Counted from the stretch's first letter, positions 16,938-25,508 are shown. The stretch: DNA of 39,450 bases from Subdoligranulum variabile (GCA_003343905.1 QAKI01000034.1:1-39450); one strand, 5' to 3'. The notes: generated by a model not told the origin, from the sequence alone. Numbers and translations are program-made.

Positions 16938-18050
16938 TTACTGTGCGGAGGCCGGGGGATCATCCACGCCGGGCAGATGGATCAGGCTTCCCATATAGAG
17001 GTTGGCGCTTTCGGGGTGCCAGCGGGAGATGCCGCTCTCGGTAGTCAGGGTGAGTTCGCCGAACTTGATGCTTCCATCCGGCAGCGAATACAGATCCACA
17101 CGCACCTGCGTGAATCCGGCGCTGAGCACCCGCGCGATCTCGACCATCTTTTCCAGGTTGGACGGGCGCGGAATATCCTGGGGCTGTTCCAGCGGCATAT
17201 CATAGTTGAAGGGCTGCAAATTCCAGTCGGTATCATAGAAAATCATCCGTTCCTGGCCGTCCGTGTAACGGTCCGTGATATACAGGATGATCTTGGGTAC
17301 GCCGTCGAAACAGAAGAATTTGTAGTCGTACAGATCGCCGCCGCTGTTCTCGATGTACTGTTCCACCAGGATACGCGGGCGTATTTTTTCGTACTGGCGG
17401 TCCAGTCCACCCATCAGGTAACAATAGTTGAGCTTCAGCCAGGTCTCTACTTTTTCTTTTGCCGCCGCCCGGTCAAACTTGCTTTTATCAAGCACCGGGA
17501 TATTCCAGCCTGCGCCGTGGTTGGTCTTGAGCATGAATTTATCGGGCAGCTTGTCAAAGTCTATCTCGTCGAAGTGGTCGTAGACCCCCAGCAGCGGGAT
17601 GAGGTATTCCTCCCCGATTTTTTCTTTGACCCATTCCCGCACCAGATATTTATCCACCAGCATGTACTTTTCATCCAGGTGGTCATGCAATTTGAGCCAC
17701 TGGGTCTTTTCGCTGAAAGTCCGGGGATGTTCCAGGTCCAGCGGCGTATGGGTATAGTTCGTCTCCAAGAACCACTTTTTCAGTGCTTCCGGGTAGTCCT
17801 TTTCTTTCAGGCACGCCCAATAGGCATAGTTTTTGTTGGCGATCTTATGGTATTTCAGATAGGTGATGATATACTTGACGCTGGTGACCGGGCCGTTGTG
17901 CAGCAGATACTTGAGCCCCCGCGCCGCATGACGCGGCAGCCAGGTGACCGCCCGCCCGATTTTGTAAGACGAGGAGCCATAGACGGCTTCCAGTTCGTGG
18001 CGCAGCAGTTCGGCCTGCTGCTCTGCCGTCAGCTCATGCATGTCTTCCAT
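16938..18050 (-). CDS. TupA-like ATP-grasp protein
   Basis: A 370-residue cytoplasmic protein of the TupA-like ATP-grasp family, often found in surface-glycan clusters; the namesake acts in teichuronopeptide synthesis in alkaliphilic Bacillus. Motifs include PRTFSEKTQWLK (about 109), FMLKTNHGAGWN, LVEQYIENSGGDLYDYKFFCFDG, and the late QVRVDLYSLPDGSIKFGELTLT that supplies metal ligands in ATP-grasp enzymes. GAGGAG lies eight bases before the ATG at 18050; an in-frame TTG two codons earlier is too close to it. It may join an amino acid to a sugar carboxylate or act otherwise on the glycan. The true reaction is unknown. Confidence 0.85.
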   Translation of the reverse strand: MEDMHELTAEQQAELLRHELEAVYGSSSYKIGRAVTWLPRHAARGLKYLLHNGPVTSVKYIITYLKYHKIANKNYAYWACLKEKDYPEALKKWFLETNYTHTPLDLEHPRTFSEKTQWLKLHDHLDEKYMLVDKYLVREWVKEKIGEEYLIPLLGVYDHFDEIDFDKLPDKFMLKTNHGAGWNIPVLDKSKFDRAAAKEKVETWLKLNYCYLMGGLDRQYEKIRPRILVEQYIENSGGDLYDYKFFCFDGVPKIILYITDRYTDGQERMIFYDTDWNLQPFNYDMPLEQPQDIPRPSNLEKMVEIARVLSAGFTQVRVDLYSLPDGSIKFGELTLTTESGISRWHPESANLYMGSLIHLPGVDDPPASAQ

Positions 18051-18066
18051 TGGCAATTCTCCTCAT

Positions 18067-19128
18067 TCAAACCGCTTGTTCCTGCTTTTTGCGCGCTTCT
18101 TCCAGCAGGGCGCGCACCTTCGGTTTCCAGATAAAGTGGCGGCAGACCTTCGTAATGAAAAACCATACCGGGTTTTCGATCTCGCACCACAGGCGCACCG
18201 GCCAAGACTCATTGTTATAATTGACGATCCGGCGCAGACGCCCCGCATGGTAGGTGCGGATGTTTTCCATATAGGTCTGGGCTTCCTTTGTCAACTGCGG
18301 TTCCTTGCGCGCGGCGAACAACTGCTGGTATTCAAAGATCGTCCGCACCAGCCCGCTGGCAAAGAAGCCCTTACAGATGGCCGCCTGCTGGTAAAGCATC
18401 AGCGCATTCAGAATATAGTTCTGGTACACGCTGCGGCGGTGGTAGGTACTGCCTTCCATCTGGCGGTAGTTGAACATACAGTCCGGCAGGTAGTAGATCC
18501 CGCCGTAGGGCAGGAATTGGAAGGTCAACATATTGTCGATGATCTGCACGCCGCTGGTATAGGGGTCGATCCCCTGCCGGCCGATGTTGCGGAACATCAT
18601 GGCATTGGTGTGGATATACAGAAAACTCCAGTATTCCTTTGCCGTCAGGCTGCATTCCCGCAGTGGCTTTTCAATGGGCTGCGTCTTGCCGGTGCTCTCC
18701 CAGTAGTAGCAGCCGTTGTGCCCGCAACCGATATAGCGGTGTTCGGTGTCCGCATCCAGAATGTCCGCCTGCTTTTGCAGTTTATGCGCATCGGTATAAA
18801 AGTCGTCGCCGTCCAGGTAACAGACGTAGTCGCCTTTTGCCTCATAGAACAGCCGTCCGCGGATGGCGTTCATGCGCTGAATGCGCTCATTGGCTTCATA
18901 CTTGGCGCCCGGAATGCGGTCCATGACGAACACCCGTACCGAGTCCGGGTAACGCTGTTCCCATGCGCGCAGCTTGTCGATGGTGCCGTCATCGGAACCA
19001 TCGTCGGCGCAAAGCACCTCCACGGGGAAATCCGTCTTTTGGGCCAGCACGCTTTCCAGCGTCTGGTCGACATAGGGTTCCAAATTATAGAAAGAGATCA
19101 GTACGCTGACTTTGGGATGCTGTTCCAT
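18067..19128 (-). CDS. GT2 glycosyltransferase
   Basis: A 353-residue family 2 glycosyltransferase with VSVLISFYNLEPYVDQTL at the N terminus, CADDGSDDGT for nucleotide binding, and the metal-binding LDGDD. The sequence after about residue 130 (cysteine- and tyrosine-rich, GCGHNGCYYWES) differs from the other GT2 proteins of the operon, so it likely adds a different residue. The ATG has AAAGGA ten bases upstream. It sits 16 bases before the ATP-grasp gene and 20 after the hexapeptide acyltransferase gene. Confidence 0.9.
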   Translation of the reverse strand: MEQHPKVSVLISFYNLEPYVDQTLESVLAQKTDFPVEVLCADDGSDDGTIDKLRAWEQRYPDSVRVFVMDRIPGAKYEANERIQRMNAIRGRLFYEAKGDYVCYLDGDDFYTDAHKLQKQADILDADTEHRYIGCGHNGCYYWESTGKTQPIEKPLRECSLTAKEYWSFLYIHTNAMMFRNIGRQGIDPYTSGVQIIDNMLTFQFLPYGGIYYLPDCMFNYRQMEGSTYHRRSVYQNYILNALMLYQQAAICKGFFASGLVRTIFEYQQLFAARKEPQLTKEAQTYMENIRTYHAGRLRRIVNYNNESWPVRLWCEIENPVWFFITKVCRHFIWKPKVRALLEEARKKQEQAV

Positions 19129-19148
19129 AAAGTTTCATTTCCTTTGGA

Positions 19149-20030
19149 TCATTCTGTCTCAATGTTCTCGATTCCAAAATGTTGTTTTTCGTCCAGGTCC
19201 AGTGCGTGATACCAGCTTTCAAAATCGCTGTCCTGCCACGGCATATAGGTCTTGAAATGATTCCGCCACGGGTAAGCGATCTGCCCTGTCGAGCGGTTCT
19301 TAATTTTGCGCACATCCGAGGTCACGCGGGCCGGATTTCCCATCGCCACCGCGTAATCCGGGACAGAATGTGTAACGATTGCTCCCGCGGCCACCAGGGC
19401 GTCCTGTCCGATCTCCAGGCCGGGCATCACGATCGTACCGGTAGCCAGAATGGCAAAACTATGCACATGAACCCCGGAAAAGTTTTCCGACGGCGGCGTT
19501 GGATCGTTGGTAAGCACGACATACGGGTAGATCCATACGAAATCGTCGATACGGGACAGTTGGCCTATGTGCACATTGCTGTGCAGGCGGACATAGTTCC
19601 CGATCGTACAGTTTCCCTGAATATCGGAAAGGGTCCCCACGCTCACATGGTCCCCGATTTTTGATCCCTCGCGGACTGTCACATGGTGCCCTGTCTGAAA
19701 GTTTTCCCCGATCGTAGAACCGCCGTACAGCACCGTGCCGCTGCGCAGCAGCGCCTGCGGGCCGATCGTCAGCGGATGCATATGCGGTGTGCGGTCCAGG
19801 AAAAAGTCCATCTGATACTCGCCCAGAATACAGTTAGCCCCTACAGAGCATCCTTCGCCCAGCGTCACGCCGCTGCGTATGATCGTGTTGCTGTCCACAA
19901 ATACATGGTCCCCCAGCGTCGCGCCGTCTTCGATCACACAGTTATGTCCGAGAACTACCCCCTCGCCGATAACCGCCTGGCTGCCTACCCTGCAGTTTTC
20001 CCCTTGCTGCACCGGGCTGTTTTTCTGCAT
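19149..20030 (-). CDS. left-handed beta-helix (hexapeptide) acyltransferase, probable sugar N-acetyltransferase
   Basis: A 293-residue protein built almost wholly of hexapeptide repeats ([LIV]-G-x4, for example AVIGEG, VVLGHN, TIGENF, KIGDHV, TIGNYV), the fold of trimeric acetyl-CoA-dependent acyltransferases. It contains the family C-terminal motif GNPARV followed by an unusually long tail of about 55 residues. It lies directly after a sugar-nucleotide 3,4-ketoisomerase gene and in the same operon as the matching aminotransferase, so the likely reaction is N-acetylation of a dTDP-3-amino-3,6-dideoxyhexose (FdtC/QdtC role). That assignment is from context. Confidence 0.82.
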   Translation of the reverse strand: MQKNSPVQQGENCRVGSQAVIGEGVVLGHNCVIEDGATLGDHVFVDSNTIIRSGVTLGEGCSVGANCILGEYQMDFFLDRTPHMHPLTIGPQALLRSGTVLYGGSTIGENFQTGHHVTVREGSKIGDHVSVGTLSDIQGNCTIGNYVRLHSNVHIGQLSRIDDFVWIYPYVVLTNDPTPPSENFSGVHVHSFAILATGTIVMPGLEIGQDALVAAGAIVTHSVPDYAVAMGNPARVTSDVRKIKNRSTGQIAYPWRNHFKTYMPWQDSDFESWYHALDLDEKQHFGIENIETE

Positions 20031-20046
20031 ATGCGCTTTGCCTCCC

Positions 20047-20466
20047 TTATGAACGTCCTGCCTTTTCAGCCGTCACAGCACGCAAAAATTCATCGTAATC
20101 CCGAATATAATCGTCGACGTCATAGTAGGAATCCGCCGCCACGCACAGGACGGAATCCTCCTGCTGCCAGATCATTTCCCGCCACATGTAGTGTTCCACG
20201 ATCAGGCCCTTGGCAGGGTCGTCCAGCAGAACTTCCGTTTTTTCATGGCCGTCATCCAGGCGGATCAGGATGCTGCCGTAGGGGCACCACAGGACCTGGC
20301 GCAGCGCCTTGTGGGCATGGCCTCCGCGCTGTACCCCGGCCGGGGCGCCGTGGATATAGTAAATGCGCTTGATCTCGAACGGCACGTCCCGCCCGGCCTC
20401 AAAGACCGAGAGCGTCCCCATGCCCTCCGCCGTTACGCTTTTGATGCTGATCGTCTGAATAATCAT
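20047..20466 (-). CDS. fdtA: dTDP-4-oxo-6-deoxyglucose 3,4-ketoisomerase (FdtA/QdtA family)
   Basis: Small cupin enzyme that moves the keto group of dTDP-4-keto-6-deoxyglucose from C4 to C3. The 139-residue length equals that of characterised FdtA. The two catalytic histidines appear in RGGHAHKAL (H50, H52), with PFEIKRIYYIHG before them and a conserved YYDVDDYIRDYDEFL tail. The open frame runs 38 codons upstream into the preceding gene; the ATG at 20466, after AAAGGCAG, gives the family start. FdtA makes the galacto and QdtA the gluco product; I cannot tell which applies. Confidence 0.88.
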   Translation of the reverse strand: MIIQTISIKSVTAEGMGTLSVFEAGRDVPFEIKRIYYIHGAPAGVQRGGHAHKALRQVLWCPYGSILIRLDDGHEKTEVLLDDPAKGLIVEHYMWREMIWQQEDSVLCVAADSYYDVDDYIRDYDEFLRAVTAEKAGRS

Positions 20467-20483
20467 GCCTTTTCTGCCTTTCT

Positions 20484-22034
20484 TCAGGAAATCCGAACGA
20501 CGGCCGTACCGTCGATCATCGCGCAGTACGCACCTTCCGGGTACGCCGGCATCGCCTGGACCCGCGGGTCCTCCGCCCATTGATCAAGCTGCGCCTGATC
20601 CGCCACCACGTTGGCGGTACTGCCCATCACATGCTGGAACCACCATTTGATCGTGCCGTCATAGGTCAATGCGGAGTTGACCTGATGCAGATCGCCTTCC
20701 TCATAGCGGCCAAAGCCCGGGTCCTGATACGCGAAATCGGAATCGGTGAACTCACCAGCGAAAACGACCGGCGTCACGCCTTCCTCATAACCGGGAAGCT
20801 GCTGGACCTTTGCCATGATGGCCGTCACCTGCCGCGCAGTCTGGTCATAAACCAGTTTGGTATACACATACGCGCCGTTGGCGCAGATCACCATACGCAA
20901 GATCAAAAACGCGCATAGCAGCGCGGCTCCCCAGCCCCACAACTTTCGGGGACTGCCTGTCCCACCGAACGAAAAGAGCATCAACGGCAGCGCGTAAATG
21001 AGGAACAGCGCATGCTGCATGAGGATGTACACATTGCCGGAAGTCAACAGGTAGATCACATTGAGCCCCAGCGGCAAAAGCAGCACTGCAATCGCCGCCT
21101 GGACGGCAGCGCGGACGCCCTTGCCGCGCAGCAGAAGGATCAGGCCCAACACACTGAGCGCGAGCAGCAATGCCGTCGCCACCCGCATCCCCCGGTCATT
21201 CCACCCGGAATGACCCAACAGTTCTGAAAAGAAGTTTTGATAAACCGCCGGGATGCCTGCCAAGATCGAAACCGGCCCCAGCCTCGTCAGTTGGGCCAGG
21301 CCATTGCCGGTATCGGCCAACTGATATCCGGTCAGCATCAGCGACACCTTGACAGAGATCAAGTACAGGCCGCCGCCCAGCGCCAGGGAAACCAGCGCAT
21401 ATACACCGTGCCCCAGCCATTCCCGCCAGGATGTTCCCTGTATCGCCTGACGAATCATCAGCAGCAGGAAAAGCCCCACCGCAAACTGGATATAACTTTG
21501 ATACAGCGCCAAGCACCCGCAAAAGCAGACAGCTGCGCCCAGCAGCCCCAGAATACTGCGCCACCGTTCAGCACACCACACACCGGCACAGGCCAGCAGC
21601 ATGGCCAGCATATATGCATCCGTCCACAAATTATATGTGCTTAACGCTGATACCACAGTGGCACAGCACGCCAACAAACCTGTCAGCAAGGCTGCCGCCC
21701 AGCGCTTCAGATGCAGCAGCCGCGCCGCGCAATACCCTGTCAACGCCAAAAATACCGTACTAAACGCACCGATCAACCAGGGCGCGGCAATCTTTCCACG
21801 AATCAGCGGGTAGTACAGATTTTGCAGCCAGCGCCCCAATACATACATGGTCCATTGTGCATCGTACACCACAATGGTACTGTCATGATTGGGGAACAGA
21901 TTGGTGAACGCAAAGCCGTGCGCCAGCAGCATACAGACGAGCGCCGCCAGGGAAACGGTCCACAACAGACGGCGATCGACCCGTGCCCAGAAAGCACACG
22001 CCTTTTGTTCCACTGTATCCAGAAAATCTCGCAT
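20484..22034 (-). CDS. GtrII-type membrane glucosyltransferase
   Basis: A 516-residue multi-pass membrane protein of the Glucos_trans_II (GtrII) type, which decorates polysaccharides on the outer face of the membrane using polyprenyl-phosphate sugars. The conserved early loop reads FPNHDSTIVVYDAQW; about ten to twelve hydrophobic spans follow, and the C-terminal 130 residues form a soluble domain. The frame opens at a TTG at 22064, but AGAGGAG ten bases before the ATG at 22034 decides the start. No flippase or polyprenyl-phosphate sugar synthase (GtrA/GtrB) gene is nearby. Confidence 0.82.
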   Translation of the reverse strand: MRDFLDTVEQKACAFWARVDRRLLWTVSLAALVCMLLAHGFAFTNLFPNHDSTIVVYDAQWTMYVLGRWLQNLYYPLIRGKIAAPWLIGAFSTVFLALTGYCAARLLHLKRWAAALLTGLLACCATVVSALSTYNLWTDAYMLAMLLACAGVWCAERWRSILGLLGAAVCFCGCLALYQSYIQFAVGLFLLLMIRQAIQGTSWREWLGHGVYALVSLALGGGLYLISVKVSLMLTGYQLADTGNGLAQLTRLGPVSILAGIPAVYQNFFSELLGHSGWNDRGMRVATALLLALSVLGLILLLRGKGVRAAVQAAIAVLLLPLGLNVIYLLTSGNVYILMQHALFLIYALPLMLFSFGGTGSPRKLWGWGAALLCAFLILRMVICANGAYVYTKLVYDQTARQVTAIMAKVQQLPGYEEGVTPVVFAGEFTDSDFAYQDPGFGRYEEGDLHQVNSALTYDGTIKWWFQHVMGSTANVVADQAQLDQWAEDPRVQAMPAYPEGAYCAMIDGTAVVRIS

Positions 22035-22065
22035 AAGCAAAGGACTCCTCTTACTTTCGCTCAAC

Positions 22066-23013
22066 TTACGCCCCGGCCGCCTCGTAGATGGCGCGCAGTT
22101 TATCCGCGTCGCCGTTTAGCGGGGGCTGCCAGGCGCGCTGCGCGCGCTTGAACGGGTGGTTCTGCGGCACGATCAGCCGCCCTACCAGCCCGCGCACAAG
22201 GCGGCTTTTATGCCGGTCGTTGAAAAAGTACGCATAGGCCAGCCGTACCGTGCGGTCGTTGGGGTACAGCCGGTGCAGCAGTTCCACCATGGCGCGCCAT
22301 TCCTGCGCCATGCGCTGCCGCGCGGCTGCGTTGGTGGAGACCCCGCCGCCGTATTCATACCAGACGGCCACCCGGTCATACCGCTGTATTCGGACCCCCT
22401 GCACGGCAAACAGCCGCACCGAAAAGTCCTCCGCCAGGCGCACATGGCCGGCCATGGTCTGCAGCGCCTGTACCAGCAGGTCCCGCTCATACACCATGCC
22501 GCAGCCGCTCACGCCGTCGTCATACAAAAGCAGGTTGCGCTTGACGGCCGCCGCGTCATACCGGGCGGGGTCATAGGGGGTGCGGTCGAAAGGCGTTTCC
22601 CCCGGGGCGGGCGCAGGCGCGGGCTGGGGCGTATAGTACGCCTGCCGCGCAAAAGCGACCCGCGGGGCGTCGGCCTGGAGGCGTTCGAGCCACCAGGACA
22701 CCGTGCCCGCATCGTACAGATAATCCCCCGGCGAAAGGGTCAGCACCCAGCGGGTCCGCACCTTCTGCGCGGCGCACAGCACGTTGCGCACGGTACCGCC
22801 GTTTTCCGCCATGGGGCTGGTCTGCACTTCCGTGATGCCGCCAGCCGCCAGATACGCCCGGCTTTGCTCAAAACAGGGTTCCGGCGAACCATCGTCGGCC
22901 AGGATGACCCCGAACGCACGGGTATCCTGCATCACAAGGGAAGCCAGCGTGCGCCGCAGCGCCGCCGGGTCCGGGCGGTACTGGGCCACCAGAATGGTCA
23001 GCAGGTTTTCCAT
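22066..23013 (-). CDS. GT2 glycosyltransferase
   Basis: A 315-residue family 2 glycosyltransferase: LLTILVAQYRPDPAALRRTL, the nucleotide-binding LADDGSPEPC, NGGTVRNVLCA, and LSPGDYLY at the usual DxD position, so only the last aspartate of that motif is kept, as in some GT2 subfamilies. The ATG at 23013 follows AAGGGAG; the 31 upstream codons of open frame overlap the preceding gene and lack a ribosome site. GC content is higher than in the genes downstream of it in the operon. Donor unknown. Confidence 0.88.
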   Translation of the reverse strand: MENLLTILVAQYRPDPAALRRTLASLVMQDTRAFGVILADDGSPEPCFEQSRAYLAAGGITEVQTSPMAENGGTVRNVLCAAQKVRTRWVLTLSPGDYLYDAGTVSWWLERLQADAPRVAFARQAYYTPQPAPAPAPGETPFDRTPYDPARYDAAAVKRNLLLYDDGVSGCGMVYERDLLVQALQTMAGHVRLAEDFSVRLFAVQGVRIQRYDRVAVWYEYGGGVSTNAAARQRMAQEWRAMVELLHRLYPNDRTVRLAYAYFFNDRHKSRLVRGLVGRLIVPQNHPFKRAQRAWQPPLNGDADKLRAIYEAAGA

Positions 23014-23044
23014 GACAGGTCGCTCCCTTGCGCCAGAATTTCCA

Positions 23045-23932
23045 TCAAGACTGCATACGCCCCATACGGCCGCGCCAGAAATCCAGCGCGCCGCGGAACG
23101 CCCCATAGCTGCGCCCCTTGCGGCGGCCCAGCAGTTTGGTCAGGCCGTAGCGGGCCGCGCCGGTCAGCAGCGGCCCCACGGTCTTGCGCCGCGCATAGGC
23201 CCGGCTTTTGCCTTTACAGGTAAGATACAATGTGTTGCGGGTGATGTAATAGACCGACAGCATCCCCCCGGCGCTGCCGCCCGCCTTATGCCAGATCCTG
23301 GCATCGGGCAGGAACCACAGGGGCACCCCCGCGTCCCCCAGACGCATGCAGTAGTCCACGTCCTCGCAGTACATGAACAGCGTTTCGTCCAGATAACCCA
23401 CCCGCTCGATGACGGCGCGGGGCAGCAGCACACAGCAGAAAGTGATGAAGTTGACCTGCTTTGCCTGGGCGAAAGCGGGGCCGTCCTTCTGATGGCCGCC
23501 CAGGTGGCGCACCCGGCCGGTGGCCCGGTCCAGCTCACCACCCGCGAACCAGATCTCGTCCGGCGGGTCCATGAACAGCATCTTGGGGCAGCTCACCGCG
23601 CCTTCGGGGGTCTGCCGCAGCAGCGTTTCGAGAAAATCCGGCGCCGCCACCGTATCGTTGTTGAGCAGCAGCGCCCAGTCGCAGCCGTCGGCCAGCGCCC
23701 GGCGCATACCGATGTTGTTCACCGCCGCAAAGCCCTGATTCTGCTGCTGGGGCAGGAACACCGTGTTCGGCGGCAGGTGTTCCCGCAGGCGCTCCACCGA
23801 GTCATTGGGGGAAGCGTCGTCCAGCAGGATGATCTCAAAGTCCCGATAGGTCTGTTTTTCCAGGCTTTGCAGGCACTGGACCGTGTCCTGCCAGCCGTTG
23901 TAGTTGGAGATGACGATCCCGACTTTTGGCAT
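23045..23932 (-). CDS. GT2 glycosyltransferase, rhamnosyltransferase-like
   Basis: A 295-residue family 2 glycosyltransferase of the WbbL/RfbF-like group: VGIVISNYNGWQDTVQCL, LLDDASPND, QQNQGFAAVNNIG, the LLNNDT metal motif, and the acceptor-side ETLFMYCEDVDYCMRL that typifies rhamnosyl- and galactofuranosyltransferases. It starts two bases after the aminotransferase stop and has a basic C terminus that could lie on the membrane. The donor is a guess from the subgroup. Confidence 0.9.
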   Translation of the reverse strand: MPKVGIVISNYNGWQDTVQCLQSLEKQTYRDFEIILLDDASPNDSVERLREHLPPNTVFLPQQQNQGFAAVNNIGMRRALADGCDWALLLNNDTVAAPDFLETLLRQTPEGAVSCPKMLFMDPPDEIWFAGGELDRATGRVRHLGGHQKDGPAFAQAKQVNFITFCCVLLPRAVIERVGYLDETLFMYCEDVDYCMRLGDAGVPLWFLPDARIWHKAGGSAGGMLSVYYITRNTLYLTCKGKSRAYARRKTVGPLLTGAARYGLTKLLGRRKGRSYGAFRGALDFWRGRMGRMQS

Positions 23933-23934
23933 GG

Positions 23935-25050
23935 TTACTCCTTAAACGAATTGACCGCGTCGATGACCGCCTGCACCTGTTCTTCGGTCATGCCGTAGTA
24001 CATGGGCAGGCTCAGTTCAGTGGCCGAGATCTCCTCGGCCAGGGGCAGGGCCCCCTTGGGGATGCCCAGTTCCTGATACGCCCCCTGCAGGTGGATCGGC
24101 GTGGGATAGTGCTTGTTGGTCCCGATGCCGCAGACCGTCAGGTGGGCTTCCAGCGCGTCGCGGGCCGCGCAGCGCACGGCAAAGATATGCCACACATGTT
24201 CGCAGTTTTCGGCCACCGTGGGCAGCACCACCGCCGGGTTGGTGATCCCCGCACAGTAGCGGCCCGCGATGCGGCGGCGCTCGGCGTTCATGGCGTCCAG
24301 ATGGGGCAGCTTGGCCGCCAGGAAAGCCGCCTGCAGCTCGTCCAGGCGGGAGTTCTGCCCCTTATAAATATGATGATACTTGAAGTCGCTGCCGTAGTTG
24401 CCCAGCGCCCGGACCTTTTTGGCCAGGTCGGGGTCGCTGGTGGTCACGCAGCCCGCATCGCCCAGCGCGCCCAGGTTTTTGCCCGGATAGAAGCTGAACC
24501 CGGCGGCGTCCCCCAGGCTGCCCGCGCGGCGGCCTTTCCAGGTGGCGCCGTGGGCCTGGGCCGCGTCCTCGATGACCTTCAGCCCGTGGGCGTCCGCGAT
24601 GGTGCGGATGGCGTCCATCTGGGCGCACTGGCCGTAGAGATGCACGGCGATAATGGCCTTCGTGCGCGGGGTGACGGCGGCCTCGATGCGGTCGGGGTCG
24701 ATGTTGTAGGTCTCGAGCCGCGGCTCGACAAAGACCGGCGTCGCGCCCGCATAGCTGACGGCCAGCACCGTGGCGATGAAGGTGTTGGAAGGCACGATGA
24801 CCTCGTCCCCCGGGCCGATGCCGAAGGCTTTCAGGATCAGGACCAGCGCGTCCAGCCCGTTGCCGCAGCCCACGCAGAAAGAAGAACCGCAGTAGCGGGC
24901 GAACGCCTGTTCAAAGGCTTCGTCCTCGCGGCCTTCGATGTACCAACTGTTTTGCAGCACGCGCGCAAAGGCCGCGTGCAGGTCGCTGTCAAGTTCCCGC
25001 TCCATCGGGCGGAAGGATACAAAAGGCACCGTGATCGGCTGATTGGGCAT
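23935..25050 (-). CDS. fdtB: dTDP-3-amino-3,6-dideoxyhexose transaminase (FdtB/QdtB, DegT family)
   Basis: PLP-dependent sugar aminotransferase that converts a dTDP-3-keto-6-deoxyhexose to the 3-amino sugar, using glutamate. The 371-residue DegT/DnrJ/EryC1 protein shows GCGNGLDAL (61-69), the cofactor-contacting IEDAAQAHGA (160-169), and the PLP lysine in FYPGKNLGALGD (Lys191). It is first in the operon and pairs with fdtA and the hexapeptide acyltransferase. The ATG at 25050 is used: GAGG lies ten bases before it but almost touches the upstream in-frame GTG. dTDP-sugar precursor genes (rmlA, rmlB) are not in the window. Confidence 0.9.
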   Translation of the reverse strand: MPNQPITVPFVSFRPMERELDSDLHAAFARVLQNSWYIEGREDEAFEQAFARYCGSSFCVGCGNGLDALVLILKAFGIGPGDEVIVPSNTFIATVLAVSYAGATPVFVEPRLETYNIDPDRIEAAVTPRTKAIIAVHLYGQCAQMDAIRTIADAHGLKVIEDAAQAHGATWKGRRAGSLGDAAGFSFYPGKNLGALGDAGCVTTSDPDLAKKVRALGNYGSDFKYHHIYKGQNSRLDELQAAFLAAKLPHLDAMNAERRRIAGRYCAGITNPAVVLPTVAENCEHVWHIFAVRCAARDALEAHLTVCGIGTNKHYPTPIHLQGAYQELGIPKGALPLAEEISATELSLPMYYGMTEEQVQAVIDAVNSFKE

Positions 25051-25113
25051 AAATGGCACGCCTCATTTCACAAAAAATCTGCGGCAGGCACAGTGTGCCT
25101 ACTATACCGTCCC

Positions 25114-25142
25114 ATTATACAACGATTTGCGCCGTTTCGCAA
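25114..25142 (-). promoter_or_regulatory. sigma-A promoter of the 13-gene glycan operon
   Basis: Minus-strand TTGCGA (25137-25142) and a perfect TATAAT (25114-25119) with a 17-base spacer; start near 25107. No other strong promoter or terminator was noticed between here and 11.88 kb, and gene gaps are 0-46 bases, so this probably drives the whole cluster. Confidence 0.8.
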
Positions 25143-25146
25143 CCGT

Positions 25147-25190
25147 AAAACAGGGCGCTCCCCTTTCGTGCCTGCAAGGGGAGCGCCCTG
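25147..25190 (-). terminator. terminator after the DUF1540 gene
   Basis: Perfect 15-bp stem CAGGGCGCTCCCCTT/AAGGGGAGCGCCCTG (25151-25165 with 25176-25190) followed on the minus strand by TTTTA. It sits just upstream of the glycan-operon promoter and would insulate it. Confidence 0.82.
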
Positions 25191-25196
25191 CTGCTT

Positions 25197-25508
25197 TTAC
25201 CGGCGCGTGTCGGGCCGGGGCGAGCGGGTGGCGCAGCGGGGGCCGCAGCCGTCCTCATCCACGGCCACATGCCCGGCGCAGCAGCAGCGGCCTTCCAGAT
25301 ACCGGCAGCCCTTATCGTCGCAGCGGATCTCGGTCTCCGCCGTGGCGGGGGCGTTGTCGGTAGCCACGTTGCCGTAGCCTTCGCTGTTGCGGTAGCTGGA
25401 ACAGACGGCATCGGCGCCCTTTGTATGGTGCACCTTGATGCCGCCCAGGCAGCAGCCGCCCGCCTTGTTGTGGCAGCAGTCGTACTGCGCGCAATCCAAA
25501 TAGACCAT
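25197..25508 (-). CDS. DUF1540 cysteine-rich protein
   Basis: A 103-residue protein with two cysteine-rich repeats: DCAQYDCCHNKAGGCCLGG near the start and RCDDKGCRYLEGRCCC near residue 70, the pattern of DUF1540, which is widespread in Clostridia and of unknown function. The cysteines suggest metal binding. GGAGGTG lies eight bases before the ATG at 25508; the open frame upstream extends into the tRNA terminator and is not used. It lies between the tRNA operon and the glycan operon and has its own terminator; no clear promoter was found. Confidence 0.85.
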   Translation of the reverse strand: MVYLDCAQYDCCHNKAGGCCLGGIKVHHTKGADAVCSSYRNSEGYGNVATDNAPATAETEIRCDDKGCRYLEGRCCCAGHVAVDEDGCGPRCATRSPRPDTRR

